64,000 bases of DNA from Terribacillus halophilus (GTDB taxonomy: Bacteria; Bacillota; Bacilli; Bacillales; Amphibacillaceae): positions 613,015-677,014 of the forward strand of contig NZ_FMZB01000001.1 of the NCBI RefSeq assembly GCF_900101385.1. The letters are read 5' to 3'. The notes beneath the pieces are model-generated. The model searched no databases. It was not told the DNA's origin and saw only the letters and a list, made by a program, of their open reading frames with translations. Position 1 is the stretch's first letter. Every line of letters starts with the position of its first letter. Position numbers and translations under genes: made by a program. Positions 43,311-52,244 of the stretch are shown in pieces.

Positions 43311-44128
43311 TGGCAATTACATGGGAAGCTACCCGTACGTACGAAGATATCTTGTACGAAGAATACAATCAAATCGCAAAAATTTCGATCAACCGTCCGG
43401 AAGTTCGCAATGCGTTCCGTCCGCAGACGGTAAATGAACTGATCGATGCGTTTACATACGCTCGTGACGACTCTAACATCGGCGTTATCGTACTTGCTGG
43501 TGTCGGCGACAAAGCATTCTGTTCAGGCGGTGACCAAAAAGTTCGCGGTCATGGCGGGTATGTAGGAGAAGATCAAATCCCTCGCTTGAATGTACTTGAT
43601 TTGCAGCGTTTGATTCGTGTTATCCCGAAACCAGTCGTAGCAGAAGTATCTGGTTACGCAATTGGTGGCGGACATGTTCTTCATGTAGTCTGTGACTTGA
43701 CGATCGCTGCAGATAACGCGATCTTTGGTCAGACAGGTCCTCGTGTCGGAAGCTTTGACGCTGGTTACGGTGCTGGTCTTCTTGCACGTAACATCGGTCA
43801 GAAGAAAGCTCGTGAAATTTGGTTCCTATGCCGTCAGTACAATGCACAAGAAGCATTGGATATGGGCTTGGTCAACACAGTTGTTCCTTTGGATCAGCTG
43901 GAAGCAGAAACAGTTAAATGGTGTGAAGAGATGCTTTCCATGTCTCCGACAGCATTGCGTTTCTTGAAAGCTTCTCTTAACGCAGATACAGATGGACTTG
44001 CTGGTTTGCAGCAAATGGGCGGAGACGCTACATTGCTTTACTATACAACGGATGAAGCGAAGGAAGGCCGTGACGCATTCAAGGAAAAACGCACACCTGA
44101 CTTCAAAAAATTCCCGCGTTTCCCTTAA
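43310..44128 (+). CDS. menB: 1,4-dihydroxy-2-naphthoyl-CoA synthase
   Basis: A 272-aa crotonase-fold enzyme that cyclises o-succinylbenzoyl-CoA to DHNA-CoA. Family motifs include the oxyanion-hole segments [11 protein letters not shown] and [17 protein letters not shown], and the [14 protein letters not shown] segment with the catalytic Asp; the C-terminus ends FKKFPRFP as usual. Arginine codons are almost only CGT/CGC, unlike menH and menE on either side, pointing to higher expression. The start follows GGAGGAATCATA. A hairpin terminator follows before menE. Confidence 0.97.
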   Translation: MAITWEATRTYEDILYEEYNQIAKISINRPEVRNAFRPQTVNELIDAFTYARDDSNIGVIVLAGVGDKAFCSGGDQKVRGHGGYVGEDQIPRLNVLDLQRLIRVIPKPVVAEVSGYAIGGGHVLHVVCDLTIAADNAIFGQTGPRVGSFDAGYGAGLLARNIGQKKAREIWFLCRQYNAQEALDMGLVNTVVPLDQLEAETVKWCEEMLSMSPTALRFLKASLNADTDGLAGLQQMGGDATLLYYTTDEAKEGRDAFKEKRTPDFKKFPRFP

Positions 44129-44140
44129 TAAACAATGACT

Positions 44141-44176
44141 GGAACCTTTGCAGCGAATTGCAAAGGTTCTTCTTTA
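44141..44176 (+). terminator. Intra-operon terminator between menB and menE
   Basis: GAACCTTTGCA pairs with TGCAAAGGTTC around GCGAAT, followed by TTCTTTAT. The tail is imperfect, so partial termination is likely. Confidence 0.65.
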
Positions 44177-44199
44177 TGACAGAAAGGAATGGATGAAAC

Positions 44200-45675
44200 A
44201 TGTCGGAAATCATCCCGCATTGGCTGCAAAAGCAGGCGTCGGTCAGTCCGGAGCGGCTGGCTTTGGAAACACCGGAAGGAACGAAGATGACTTTCCGCGA
44301 TCTGCACGAAGCAGTCGATGCCAGTGCCTGTAGACTCGCTTCTTTAGGTGTGCGGCGTGGTTCGCGCGTTGCTGTACTTTCCCATAACAGTGTGGAGATG
44401 GTAGTGCTTGTCCATGCACTTAGCTATATCGGTGCAACGCTGATCCTGCTCAATACAAGACTGACAGTGGCTGAATGGTCCTTTCAACTGCAAGACAGTG
44501 AAGCGGAACTACTGCTTGCTGCTGCAAAATATGAACAACAGGCCAAGGCCACTCCAGTTGCCCTCCAGACCATTGAGATGCTGCATGAACAGCCGCCCCA
44601 GGAGTATACATGCTGCACAGAACTTCGTCTTGATGATGTATTCAGCATCATCTATACCTCCGGGACTACAGGAAATCCGAAAGGTGTTGCGCATACTTAT
44701 GGCAACCATTGGTGGAGTGCCATTGGTTCTGCCTTGAATCTTGGGCTTTCCCAGGAGGACAAATGGCTGTCTCCGCTGCCGATGTTCCATGTTGGCGGTT
44801 TATCCACCATTTTCAAAAGTGCCATCTATGGGATGCCGCTGTATGTGACACAGGGCTTCGATGAAGAAATCGTCCAGACAGCAATCACAAAGCATGGTGT
44901 CACAATCGTATCGGTTGTAACAGTCATGCTTCAGCGCCTTTTACGTCTGCAAGAGAAAGACGGTATCACCTATCCGGATACTTTCCGCTGCATGCTGTTA
45001 GGCGGAGGGCCGGCGCCGCTCCATTTGCTGGAAGAGGCAAAAACGAATGCCATTCCTGTGTTCCAGTCCTATGGCATGACCGAAACTGCATCTCAAATCG
45101 TGACATTAAGTCCAGAAGACAGTATCCGTAAGCTGGGCTCGGCTGGAAAAGCGCTCGTTCCGGCTCAGCTGCGCATCATGACCTCAACAGGCTTGGCCAA
45201 GCCTGATGAAGCAGGAGAAATCCAAGTGAAGGGCCCGATGATCACGAAAGGATACTATCGAAACCCGGAAGCAACCGGAGCAGCTTTCCAAGAAGGGTGG
45301 CTTGCGACAGGTGACATCGGTTATACGGATAGAGAGGGTTATTTGTATGTGCTTGATCGAAGGAAAGACCTTATCATCTCGGGCGGTGAGAATATCTATC
45401 CTGCCGAAGTGGAAGGAGTTTTGGCCAGCCACCCCGCTATCAATGAGGCAGCTGTCATCGGACAAACTGACACACAGTGGGGAGCTGTGCCTGTTGCGTT
45501 CCTTGTAAAGGATAAAGAGATCAGCATCGAAGACCTACAGGCATACTGCCAGGAAAGATTAGCCCGCTATAAAATCCCGAAATATTGGCACTGGGTCGAT
45601 GGACTTCCGCGGAATGCGAGCAATAAGCTGATGCGCTATAAGCTGCAGCAGAAACTCGAAGAGGGCAATGCATGA
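44200..45675 (+). CDS. menE: o-Succinylbenzoate-CoA ligase
   Basis: A 491-aa member of the ANL adenylating family, activating o-succinylbenzoate with ATP and CoA. The AMP-binding motif YTSGTTGNPKGVAHT is at about residues 150-164, SYGMTETASQ about residue 290, and the hinge YVLDRRKDLIISGGENIYP about 385. The start ATG 44200 has GAAAGGAATGG upstream. Its stop codon overlaps the menC start. Confidence 0.95.
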   Translation: MSEIIPHWLQKQASVSPERLALETPEGTKMTFRDLHEAVDASACRLASLGVRRGSRVAVLSHNSVEMVVLVHALSYIGATLILLNTRLTVAEWSFQLQDSEAELLLAAAKYEQQAKATPVALQTIEMLHEQPPQEYTCCTELRLDDVFSIIYTSGTTGNPKGVAHTYGNHWWSAIGSALNLGLSQEDKWLSPLPMFHVGGLSTIFKSAIYGMPLYVTQGFDEEIVQTAITKHGVTIVSVVTVMLQRLLRLQEKDGITYPDTFRCMLLGGGPAPLHLLEEAKTNAIPVFQSYGMTETASQIVTLSPEDSIRKLGSAGKALVPAQLRIMTSTGLAKPDEAGEIQVKGPMITKGYYRNPEATGAAFQEGWLATGDIGYTDREGYLYVLDRRKDLIISGGENIYPAEVEGVLASHPAINEAAVIGQTDTQWGAVPVAFLVKDKEISIEDLQAYCQERLARYKIPKYWHWVDGLPRNASNKLMRYKLQQKLEEGNA

Positions 45676-46772
45676 TGGAGGTAAAAGGCTATCGCTTGTT
45701 CCGCTATACCTTGCCGCTCAAACAGCCTTTCACAACACATGCTGGCGTCCTGCATGAAAGAGAAGGAATCATCGTCGAATTACAGGATATTGACGGACGG
45801 TTGGGATATGGCGAAGGAGTCGCTTTTGCCGAACCGTTCTATACGAGTGAAACAGTGGCATCGAGCTGGATACTGCTTCAGCAATCGCTGCTGCCGCTCT
45901 TGTTTGCCGGAAAAGTGAATCACCCGACAGATGTTCCGAAGCTGTTTGCCGGCATCGTCGGTAATCAAATGGCCAAAGCTGCTGTGGAAGGAGCCATTTG
46001 GGACTTATATGCCAAGCAGCAGAATCGGAGTCTTGCTTCCTGTATAGGCGGTACGAGGACAAAAGCGAAGGCGGGTGCTGTCATCAGTCTATCGGACGAT
46101 CTTGAACAGACGATCGAGATGATTCGCAGGCAAGGCTTTGAACGTGCCAAGCTGAAAGTATCAAAATATAATGAACGGCAGGCTATTGAGCAGGTTACAT
46201 TAATTGATCCGGAGCTTTCGCTGATGATCGATGGAAACGGTATGTACAGGGAACGGGATCTGCCTCTGCTTGCTGATCTGGACAGCTTGAATCTGCAGAT
46301 GATTGAACAGCCATTTCCCTCGGGGGATATTGTGCTGCATCAACGGCTGCAAGAACAGATGCAGACGACCGTTTGCCTTGATGAAACGGTGGAAAGCTGG
46401 CAGGACGCCTGGCAGGCTCTTGCGCTAGGAGCATGCCGGACCATCAACATCAAAATTGGAAGGGTTGGCGGTCTGACTGCCGCAATCCGCATCCATGACT
46501 TGTGCCAGCAAGCCGGCTTGCCTGTCTGGTGCGGCGGTATGGTGGAAACAGGCATTTCGAAGGCGCATAATCTGGCGCTGGCCTCTTTGCAGGGCTTTTC
46601 GATACCTGGTGATTTGTCTGGTTCTGACAGGTACTTTGAGAGAGATTTGCTGCAAGAGCCACTGCGGGTGGAGAAAGGAAGCATCCAAATTCCAGCTAAT
46701 CCGGGTATCGGGGTAGAAGTGGATATGGAGTATCTGCTGCATGTATCCAAAGAGGTAAAGGAAGGGGAGTAG
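45672..46772 (+). CDS. menC: o-Succinylbenzoate synthase
   Basis: A 366-aa enolase-superfamily enzyme dehydrating SHCHC to o-succinylbenzoate. The catalytic Lys pair lies in ERAKLKVSK, the metal ligands in LMIDGNG (Asp), IEQPF (Glu) and LDETVES (Asp/Glu), and the second Lys in NIKIGRVGG. Overlap with menE (ATGATG around the TGA stop) shows coupling. It closes the menaquinone operon. Confidence 0.94.
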   Translation: MMEVKGYRLFRYTLPLKQPFTTHAGVLHEREGIIVELQDIDGRLGYGEGVAFAEPFYTSETVASSWILLQQSLLPLLFAGKVNHPTDVPKLFAGIVGNQMAKAAVEGAIWDLYAKQQNRSLASCIGGTRTKAKAGAVISLSDDLEQTIEMIRRQGFERAKLKVSKYNERQAIEQVTLIDPELSLMIDGNGMYRERDLPLLADLDSLNLQMIEQPFPSGDIVLHQRLQEQMQTTVCLDETVESWQDAWQALALGACRTINIKIGRVGGLTAAIRIHDLCQQAGLPVWCGGMVETGISKAHNLALASLQGFSIPGDLSGSDRYFERDLLQEPLRVEKGSIQIPANPGIGVEVDMEYLLHVSKEVKEGE

Positions 46773-46790
46773 GTGTCAAAAGGAGTGAAA

Positions 46791-47006
46791 ATGGGTATTT
46801 CTAAAGTAATGCAGCAAAGAGAAGGAATACTGTTGGCGATTTTTCTGCCGCCAGTGGCCGTATTATTCACTGGTAAACCATTCAAGGCATTACTGAATCT
46901 GGTTTTGACACTACTATTTTTCGTACCAGGAGCCGTACATGCTGCCCTGGTCGTGAAAGATCATAAAGATCGCAAAAAGCAATTGCTTAAGAAAGGCGTC
47001 CTTTAA
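46791..47006 (+). CDS. Pmp3/YqaE-family small membrane protein
   Basis: A 71-aa protein of the UPF0057/Pmp3 family with two hydrophobic segments (GILLAIFLPPVAVLF and LNLVLTLLFFVPGAVHAALVV) and a basic tail. Homologues are membrane stress proteins linked to salt and cold tolerance in other organisms; the bacterial role is unclear. ATG 46791 follows AAAGGAG at 6 nt, which excludes the GTG 18 nt upstream. It starts 18 nt after menC and could be co-transcribed. Confidence 0.85.
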   Translation: MGISKVMQQREGILLAIFLPPVAVLFTGKPFKALLNLVLTLLFFVPGAVHAALVVKDHKDRKKQLLKKGVL

Positions 47007-47114
47007 AGGGGCGTCTTTGTCTTACTTATCTTCCAGAATAACGTGGTATACTTGTGTTGACTGTTGATAGATGTTACATTCGTAACCATATACGAAGAGA
47101 GGGGTTTCTATTTT

Positions 47115-47861
47115 ATGAAACGTTTGATGACCCTATGCTTAATGCTGGTACTGGCTATAGTATTGGCTGCATGTGGGAATGATGAGGATTCTTCATCTGA
47201 TTCTTCCAGTGCTGAACAAAAAGCGCAGAAGCAAGCAGAAGAAATGCAGAAGAAGATGGAGGAACAGCAAGTGGATCCGGACGAAACAGTCGCGACTGTT
47301 AATGGTACCGAGATAAAAGGTGAGGAGTATAATTCACTCCTATCTAATGCACAGCAACAATCACAGGCAAACGGCGAGGATCCGACTACAGATGATGGTG
47401 CGAAAGAATTAAAGGATCAAGTATTGAAAAGTCTTGTAGGAAATAAACTGCTTTTCCAAGAAGCGGAGAATCAAAACTATGAGGTTTCCGATAAAGAATT
47501 GGATGAAGAAATGCAATCTGCCAAAGACCAATTTGAAAATGAAGATAAATTCAAGGAAGCTTTGGAAGCTGCTGATACAACAGAAGAGGAGTACAAGCAG
47601 CGGCTGAAAGAAGGCCTGCTTGTAAATAAATATGTCGATAACGAGCTGTCACCAAAAGAAGTGACGGAAGACGATATGAAGACATATTACGAAGAGATGG
47701 AAAAGCAGGCAAAAGAAAGCAATCAAGAAGACAGCCTGCCAAAATACGATGACATCAAGGATCAGCTGAAAACGATGATGGAACAACAGAATTTGCAGAC
47801 AGTCATGCTTGAAAGAGTGGATGAATTAGAAAAAGACGCAGATGTGAAATACAATATCTAA
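47115..47861 (+). CDS. SurA N-terminal-domain lipoprotein (PrsA-like chaperone without PPIase domain)
   Basis: A 248-aa lipoprotein: signal peptide and lipobox VLAAC (Cys20), a Ser/Asp-rich linker, then a SurA_N-type helical domain (VATVNGTEIKGEEYNSLLSN ... LVGNKLLFQEAENQNYEVSDKEL) and charged helices. The parvulin domain of PrsA is absent, so this is a chaperone-like fold rather than a prolyl isomerase. It would be anchored on the outer face of the membrane. The start ATG 47115 is preceded by GAGAGGGG. A bidirectional terminator follows. Confidence 0.85.
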   Translation: MKRLMTLCLMLVLAIVLAACGNDEDSSSDSSSAEQKAQKQAEEMQKKMEEQQVDPDETVATVNGTEIKGEEYNSLLSNAQQQSQANGEDPTTDDGAKELKDQVLKSLVGNKLLFQEAENQNYEVSDKELDEEMQSAKDQFENEDKFKEALEAADTTEEEYKQRLKEGLLVNKYVDNELSPKEVTEDDMKTYYEEMEKQAKESNQEDSLPKYDDIKDQLKTMMEQQNLQTVMLERVDELEKDADVKYNI

Positions 47862-47864
47862 TAA

Positions 47865-47898
47865 AAGAGGCACCAGGGATAATCCTGGTGCCTTTCAT
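47865..47898. terminator. Terminator between convergent lipoprotein genes
   Basis: GGCACCAGG pairs with CCTGGTGCC around GATAAT, with A's and T's on either side. Confidence 0.88.
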
Positions 47899-47900
47899 GT

Positions 47901-48722
47901 TTAATACGTTAAAGCTGCTTGGTCAGAAATATCAACTGCGCTCTCAGCCTCTGCTGGAATGTCAATGCTTTCTGTTGCGTTAAAGTTGTCGTAATTCATA
48001 TCCACTACTGCATTGACAGTTGCTTCGTCACCTGCATCTTCCATATTCATGACCATATCCAATTTGATATTCTTCGGATAATTTGTTTCTTTATCGATGG
48101 AGATGGTGTAGTTGAACTTATCGAAAGTGAAGTTACCCAAGCTTTCGATGCTTTCGCCTGCTGCACCCATTTGTTCTTCCATGAAGCTCATCATTTTATC
48201 TTCGGCTACTACAACATCCAGTACATATTCTGAGTCTGTTTCGGATACTTTGATGTTATCAGCCAAATCCTTCACTTGTTGGATCTGCTCATCCAAAGGC
48301 TCGGCAACTTGATCTGTTTCAAGGGAAGCACCGATTTCTGATTCAGCATCCATTTTCAGCCACATGGCAGATGCTGGTTCGTACATATAAATCATATTGT
48401 CTTTGATATACATATCGAACTGTTCTCCCATGGATTCCATGCTGAGCTTAGAAGACAATGGATCCATCACGATCGTTCCGTTTGCCGTCGTTGTCATGGA
48501 CTGATCCAGACCGGTTGCTTTCACATCCATATCCATTGACATATCCATATCATAGCTATTCAGATCTTCATTGGCTTTGGATGTGCTTTGCAGGATTTCT
48601 TCAGGTGTAGGACCTTTCTTCTCTTTGCTTTCTGCATCTGTAGAAGCGCTGTCTGTACCGCATCCAGTCAAAAATAGTGCCAGTGCCAATACGAACCAGC
48701 CAAGATGTTTTACCGCTTTCAT
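47901..48722 (-). CDS. DUF6612-type lipoprotein
   Basis: A 273-aa exported lipoprotein with lipobox FLTGC (Cys21). The mature part is an LppX/LolA-like beta-rich domain, recognisable from the alternating strands MDMSMDMDVKATG ... MYIKDNMIYMYEPASAMWLK and a conserved YTISIDKETNYPKNIKLDM near the C-terminus, typical of DUF6612/LppX-like proteins. It probably binds a hydrophobic ligand at the membrane surface; this is inference from the fold. The start has GGAGGG upstream on the reverse strand. Confidence 0.78.
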   Translation of the reverse strand: MKAVKHLGWFVLALALFLTGCGTDSASTDAESKEKKGPTPEEILQSTSKANEDLNSYDMDMSMDMDVKATGLDQSMTTTANGTIVMDPLSSKLSMESMGEQFDMYIKDNMIYMYEPASAMWLKMDAESEIGASLETDQVAEPLDEQIQQVKDLADNIKVSETDSEYVLDVVVAEDKMMSFMEEQMGAAGESIESLGNFTFDKFNYTISIDKETNYPKNIKLDMVMNMEDAGDEATVNAVVDMNYDNFNATESIDIPAEAESAVDISDQAALTY

Positions 48723-49122
48723 CTAATCCCTCCAAAGGTAATTTGCTCTCTAAAGTAACGGACTCAATCACTTTATTTCTGCATAAGTATGTCTTATTAC
48801 AAATCATTCCTGAAAATTAGTCCGCCTTGGAAAGCTTACCAAAGTTTAACGAGTTTTACAGCGATTTGTTTCACATTTTTTTACAAAAAGCAACAATTGA
48901 GAAGAAATCCCCACAAATTTTTCATAGCTTAAGATGAAATAGATAAAGAATGCCTAGGGGCAGATGTGTAAACTTTACTATGAACTTCAAATTTATGGGT
49001 TTTGATTCAGAGGAGTTCTTCGTTCGATACAGAGGCTAGTAATCAGCTCATAATCGATACTGTGTTTCAAAAAAGGGAAAATGAGGAATACCTATAATAT
49101 GACTACATAAGGAGGACTGATT
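48723..49122. other. 400-nt AT-rich intergenic region, no gene seen
   Basis: This region separates the divergent DUF6612-type lipoprotein and hypothetical genes. It is AT-rich. The only recognised element is a TATAAT (49093-49098) 24 nt before the forward gene, without a convincing -35 box. No RNA structure, repeat or open frame of note was found. Confidence 0.5.
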
Positions 49123-49638
49123 ATGCTTCAACCAAGATGGAAAAAAGCAATAGGTGTCATCATCATGCTCCTAGTCCCATTTGCATTCGCGCTATCATAC
49201 CAATCAGATAATATAACTGCAGTAACAGCCGAAAAAAGCCAGTTCCCCGCAAACCAGGAATTGGATAAGGAACAAATAGAACAGCTGACATCTTCCTTCA
49301 TGGACAAAGTCACCCAGGAGATAGATGAAAATTACAAAGTGCTGCACTACAATACCAAAGAAGAATTATTGAAGAGTTTTGACGAAGTAGCCACAAGGGA
49401 TGTAAGCGAATCGATCGTCGACTTCTATTTCTCGGAAGAAGCTGATGGCTTGTATATCTTGCCGACTGAAACACCTGCATGGTTCAACCCGGATAATTCA
49501 TACAAAGTAGAAACAGACTCCGATAAGTATGTTACAATTACACAAAGCAATACCGATGATTTGCACGGTAACTATACAATCGAGATCAAATTCTTGTATG
49601 ACGGAGGCTGGAAGATCGCAGCAGTCAAATACTTGTAG
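49123..49638 (+). CDS. Exported or membrane-anchored hypothetical protein
   Basis: A 171-aa protein that I do not recognise as a named family. An N-terminal hydrophobic segment (IGVIIMLLVPFAFALSY, about residues 10-26) suggests membrane anchoring or export. The remainder has an acidic helix (LTSSFMDKVTQEIDENYKVL) and a C-terminal strand pattern GNYTIEIKFLYDGGWKIAAV like a small NTF2-like or Ig-like domain. The start at 49123 has AAGGAGG. It lies 24 nt ahead of ytkD. Confidence 0.65.
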   Translation: MLQPRWKKAIGVIIMLLVPFAFALSYQSDNITAVTAEKSQFPANQELDKEQIEQLTSSFMDKVTQEIDENYKVLHYNTKEELLKSFDEVATRDVSESIVDFYFSEEADGLYILPTETPAWFNPDNSYKVETDSDKYVTITQSNTDDLHGNYTIEIKFLYDGGWKIAAVKYL

Positions 49639-49662
49639 GTTTGATGTGAAGAAGGCAGTGGG

Positions 49663-50142
49663 ATGATGATTACGTTCAGAGATTACTATAACAATGAAGT
49701 GAAGATGTCTTTCGCCGATCATCCATTTTCTGATCAGCCTAAACATGTGTGGGTGATTTGCCGGTACGGAAGCAAATGGCTGCTCACACGCCATAAAGAT
49801 CGGGGATTGGAGTTCCCGGGCGGCAAGGTCGAAAAAGGCGAAACGGCAGAGCATGCGGCGATGCGGGAAGTGATGGAGGAGACTGGTGGCGTAGTCCAGC
49901 AGCTGAAATATGTCGGGCAGTACTTCGTAGCCGGCAAAGCGGGGCATATTGTGAAAAATGTCTATTACGCCATCATCTCGGAACTGAAGAAGAAATCCAA
50001 TTACTTGGAGACATATGGACCAGTGATGGTGGATAAGTTTCCTTCCCACCTGGCCCAGCACGCAGAATACAGCTTCATGATGAAAGATAAAGTGCTGCCT
50101 AGTGCACTGCATCACATAGATCAGCTTGAAAAAACGATGTAA
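49663..50142 (+). CDS. ytkD: Nudix hydrolase YtkD
   Basis: A 159-aa Nudix protein. The Nudix box GGKVEKGE...REVMEETGG spans residues 54-76 with all catalytic glutamates present. YtkD of B. subtilis hydrolyses 8-oxo-dGTP and other NTPs and can convert the RNA 5' triphosphate to monophosphate. Start choice between ATG 49663 and 49666 is not decided. It is convergent with pckA, consistent with B. subtilis order. Confidence 0.88.
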   Translation: MMITFRDYYNNEVKMSFADHPFSDQPKHVWVICRYGSKWLLTRHKDRGLEFPGGKVEKGETAEHAAMREVMEETGGVVQQLKYVGQYFVAGKAGHIVKNVYYAIISELKKKSNYLETYGPVMVDKFPSHLAQHAEYSFMMKDKVLPSALHHIDQLEKTM

Positions 50143-50143
50143 A

Positions 50144-50187
50144 GAATCGCCCCAAAAGACAGCTGTCTTTCGGGGCGGTTCTCTTTT
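50144..50187. terminator. Terminator between convergent ytkD and pckA
   Basis: GAATCGCCCC...AGACAG-CTGTCT...GGGGCGGTTC: an interrupted stem with a self-complementary top, followed by TCTTTT. Confidence 0.8.
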
Positions 50188-51769
50188 ATTTGTATAGCGG
50201 ACCCGCTTGGCGTACCGCGTCGTCAATAAAATCAAATTTTGCGAAATGTTGATGGAACTGAACAGCCAGTTCCTGCGCTTTTTGCTTATAAGCTGTTTTA
50301 TCTTCCCAAGCATTCTCCGGCATCAGGAGTGCTTTTGGTACATCAACGATGGAAACAGGAACATGCAGGCCAAAAATAGGATCTTGGATCGTATCTACAT
50401 CGCGTAATTCCCCACAAAGAGCTGCCTGTACCATCGTTCTTGTATAAGCAAGCTTCATCCGGGAACCCGAATGATAATCTCCACCGGTCCAGCCTGTATT
50501 GACCAGGTACACATCTGCTTGATGCTCGCGGATCTTGCTGCCCAGCATATCAGCGTATACGGATGGTGCCAGCGGCAGGAACGGGGCTCCAAAGCAGGTG
50601 GAGAATGTCGCTTCCGGTTCAGTCACACCACGCTCCGTACCAGCGAGTTTACTCGTATAGCCGCTCAAGAAGTGGTACATCGCCTGCTCGGTCGTCAGCT
50701 TGCTGATCGGAGGCAGCACGCCAGTTGCGTCGGCAGTCAAAAAGATGATCGTTTTGGGATGGGACGCCAAACTTTTCGGTAAACTGCCCTTGATATAGTC
50801 GATCGGGTAAGCAGCACGTGTATTCTCCGTAACAGATCCATCTTCATAATCACAAATGCCAGCTTCATCAACGGATACATTTTCAAGGATGGTTCCGAAT
50901 TTGATCGCACCATGGATTTCAGGCTCTTTTTCTGCGGAAAGATTGATGCACTTGGCGTAACAGCCGCCTTCGATATTGAAAATGCCATCTGGTGACCAGC
51001 CATGTTCATCATCCCCGATCAAAGGCCGGTTCGGATCGGCGGAAAGCGTCGTCTTACCCGTTCCAGATAGACCGAAGAATAGAGCCGTATCGCCATCTGT
51101 ACCTACATTCGCAGAACAGTGCATCGGCATGATTTCTTGCTGCGGAAGCAGGAAGTTCATCACAGAGAAGATCGATTTTTTCATTTCACCGGCATATTCC
51201 GTGCCGCCAATCACAATCACACGCTGTTTGAAGGAAACGATTACAAAAGCTTCCGAATTGGTGCCATCGACCAACGGATCTGCTTTTACGCCCGGAGCGG
51301 AGATGACGATGAAAGAAGGCTTATGGGATGCCAGCTCCTCATCACTCGGCCTGATGAACAGCTGGTGGGCGAATAAGTTATGCCAGGCATATTCATTGAT
51401 CACCTGTATCGGCAGGTGATAGCGTTCATCGGCTCCTGCAAATCCCTGGAATGAGAATACTTCTTCTTTTGCTTGCAAATGATCGACGACCTTGCCTAAC
51501 AGATGCTCGAAAGTGGCTTCACTTATCGGCTGATTCACTTTTCCCCAGTCTACCTTGTTTTCAGAAAGTTCATCTTTGACAATGAATTTATCTTTAGGGG
51601 AGCGGCCGGTATATTTGCCAGTAGCTGCCCGCAAGGCACCTGTTTCTGTCAGGCGTGCCTCTTGGCGGGACAATGCCGCCTCAGTCAATTGAGCCGCAGA
51701 TAGGTTCCTTTTCATATTGGGTTGGTTCCGCAATTCCTCTAACGCTGTTACTGCGTGCATCATTCGCAT
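50186..51769 (-). CDS. pckA: Phosphoenolpyruvate carboxykinase (ATP)
   Basis: A 527-aa ATP-dependent PEP carboxykinase that turns oxaloacetate into PEP, the first step of gluconeogenesis. The P-loop [12 protein letters not shown] (Lys239) and the metal/kinase-2 segment GDDEHGW are present, with the oxaloacetate-binding GRSPKDKF near residue 55-62. The start at 51769 has GGCGGG upstream. A CcpN-type operator overlaps the promoter, fitting repression under glycolytic conditions. It is divergent from metK, as in B. subtilis. Confidence 0.96.
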   Translation of the reverse strand: MRMMHAVTALEELRNQPNMKRNLSAAQLTEAALSRQEARLTETGALRAATGKYTGRSPKDKFIVKDELSENKVDWGKVNQPISEATFEHLLGKVVDHLQAKEEVFSFQGFAGADERYHLPIQVINEYAWHNLFAHQLFIRPSDEELASHKPSFIVISAPGVKADPLVDGTNSEAFVIVSFKQRVIVIGGTEYAGEMKKSIFSVMNFLLPQQEIMPMHCSANVGTDGDTALFFGLSGTGKTTLSADPNRPLIGDDEHGWSPDGIFNIEGGCYAKCINLSAEKEPEIHGAIKFGTILENVSVDEAGICDYEDGSVTENTRAAYPIDYIKGSLPKSLASHPKTIIFLTADATGVLPPISKLTTEQAMYHFLSGYTSKLAGTERGVTEPEATFSTCFGAPFLPLAPSVYADMLGSKIREHQADVYLVNTGWTGGDYHSGSRMKLAYTRTMVQAALCGELRDVDTIQDPIFGLHVPVSIVDVPKALLMPENAWEDKTAYKQKAQELAVQFHQHFAKFDFIDDAVRQAGPLYK

Positions 51770-51801
51770 ATAGATCCCGCCTTTTGAGTTGATTTTAAAT
51801 T

Positions 51802-51812
51802 AGTATAACACA
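51802..51812 (-). promoter_or_regulatory. Candidate CcpN operator in the pckA promoter
   Basis: Read on the reverse strand the 11 bases TGTGTTATACT match all positions of the CcpN consensus TRTGHYATAYW and contain the -10 box TATACT. The matching -35 box is poor. CcpN represses pckA and gapB in B. subtilis. Confidence 0.5.
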
Positions 51813-51910
51813 TTAAAATATTAATACATACTATTTTGAATTGCAATCATTTGCTGAGAATTAGGTGACGGATAATTCCGATAATTTTTGTCGGTGATTG
51901 CAGGATTTGG

Positions 51911-51939
51911 TTGACTTCTGAAGGCTGTTTCGATAACAT
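51911..51939 (+). promoter_or_regulatory. SigA-type promoter of the SAM riboswitch-metK transcript
   Basis: TTGACT (51911-51916), 17 nt, TAACAT (51934-51939), 18 nt before the riboswitch. Confidence 0.72.
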
Positions 51940-51957
51940 AGTTGCGAACGGAAAACA

Positions 51958-52062
51958 CTCTTATTCAGAGTAGGCGGAGGGACAGGCCCTAAGAAACCCG
52001 GCAACCGTCACATTTGTGAAATGGTGCTCAACCTGAGCAAGGGATACCTTGAACGATAAGAG
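51958..52062 (+). promoter_or_regulatory. SAM-I riboswitch (S-box)
   Basis: S-box features are all present: CTCTTAT pairs with ATAAGAG (P1), AGAGTAGGCGGAGGGA, the GGCCCTAAGAAACCCGGCAA block, CAACCTGAGCAAGG and the GATACC-like pseudoknot region. It precedes metK and is followed by a terminator, so high S-adenosylmethionine should stop metK transcription. Confidence 0.96.
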
Positions 52063-52075
52063 AGGGAATAAGCCA

Positions 52076-52103
52076 GCCTTCTGTTATGATGGAAGGTTTT
52101 TTT
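52076..52103 (+). terminator. SAM-riboswitch-controlled terminator
   Basis: CCTTC (52078-52081 region) pairs with GAAGG around TGTTATGAT, followed by seven T. Confidence 0.8.
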
Positions 52104-52244
52104 CATGTAACGGCTTAATAATAGAAAAAGAACAATACTAGCTGTAGTGTTCTTTCACCTTCACCCATTATCAAGTTTCTTAATAACATACTTGGAAAGA
52201 GTAAAACTTCCGTATTAATCGTAGTTGAAGGGGGATTTGGCAGA

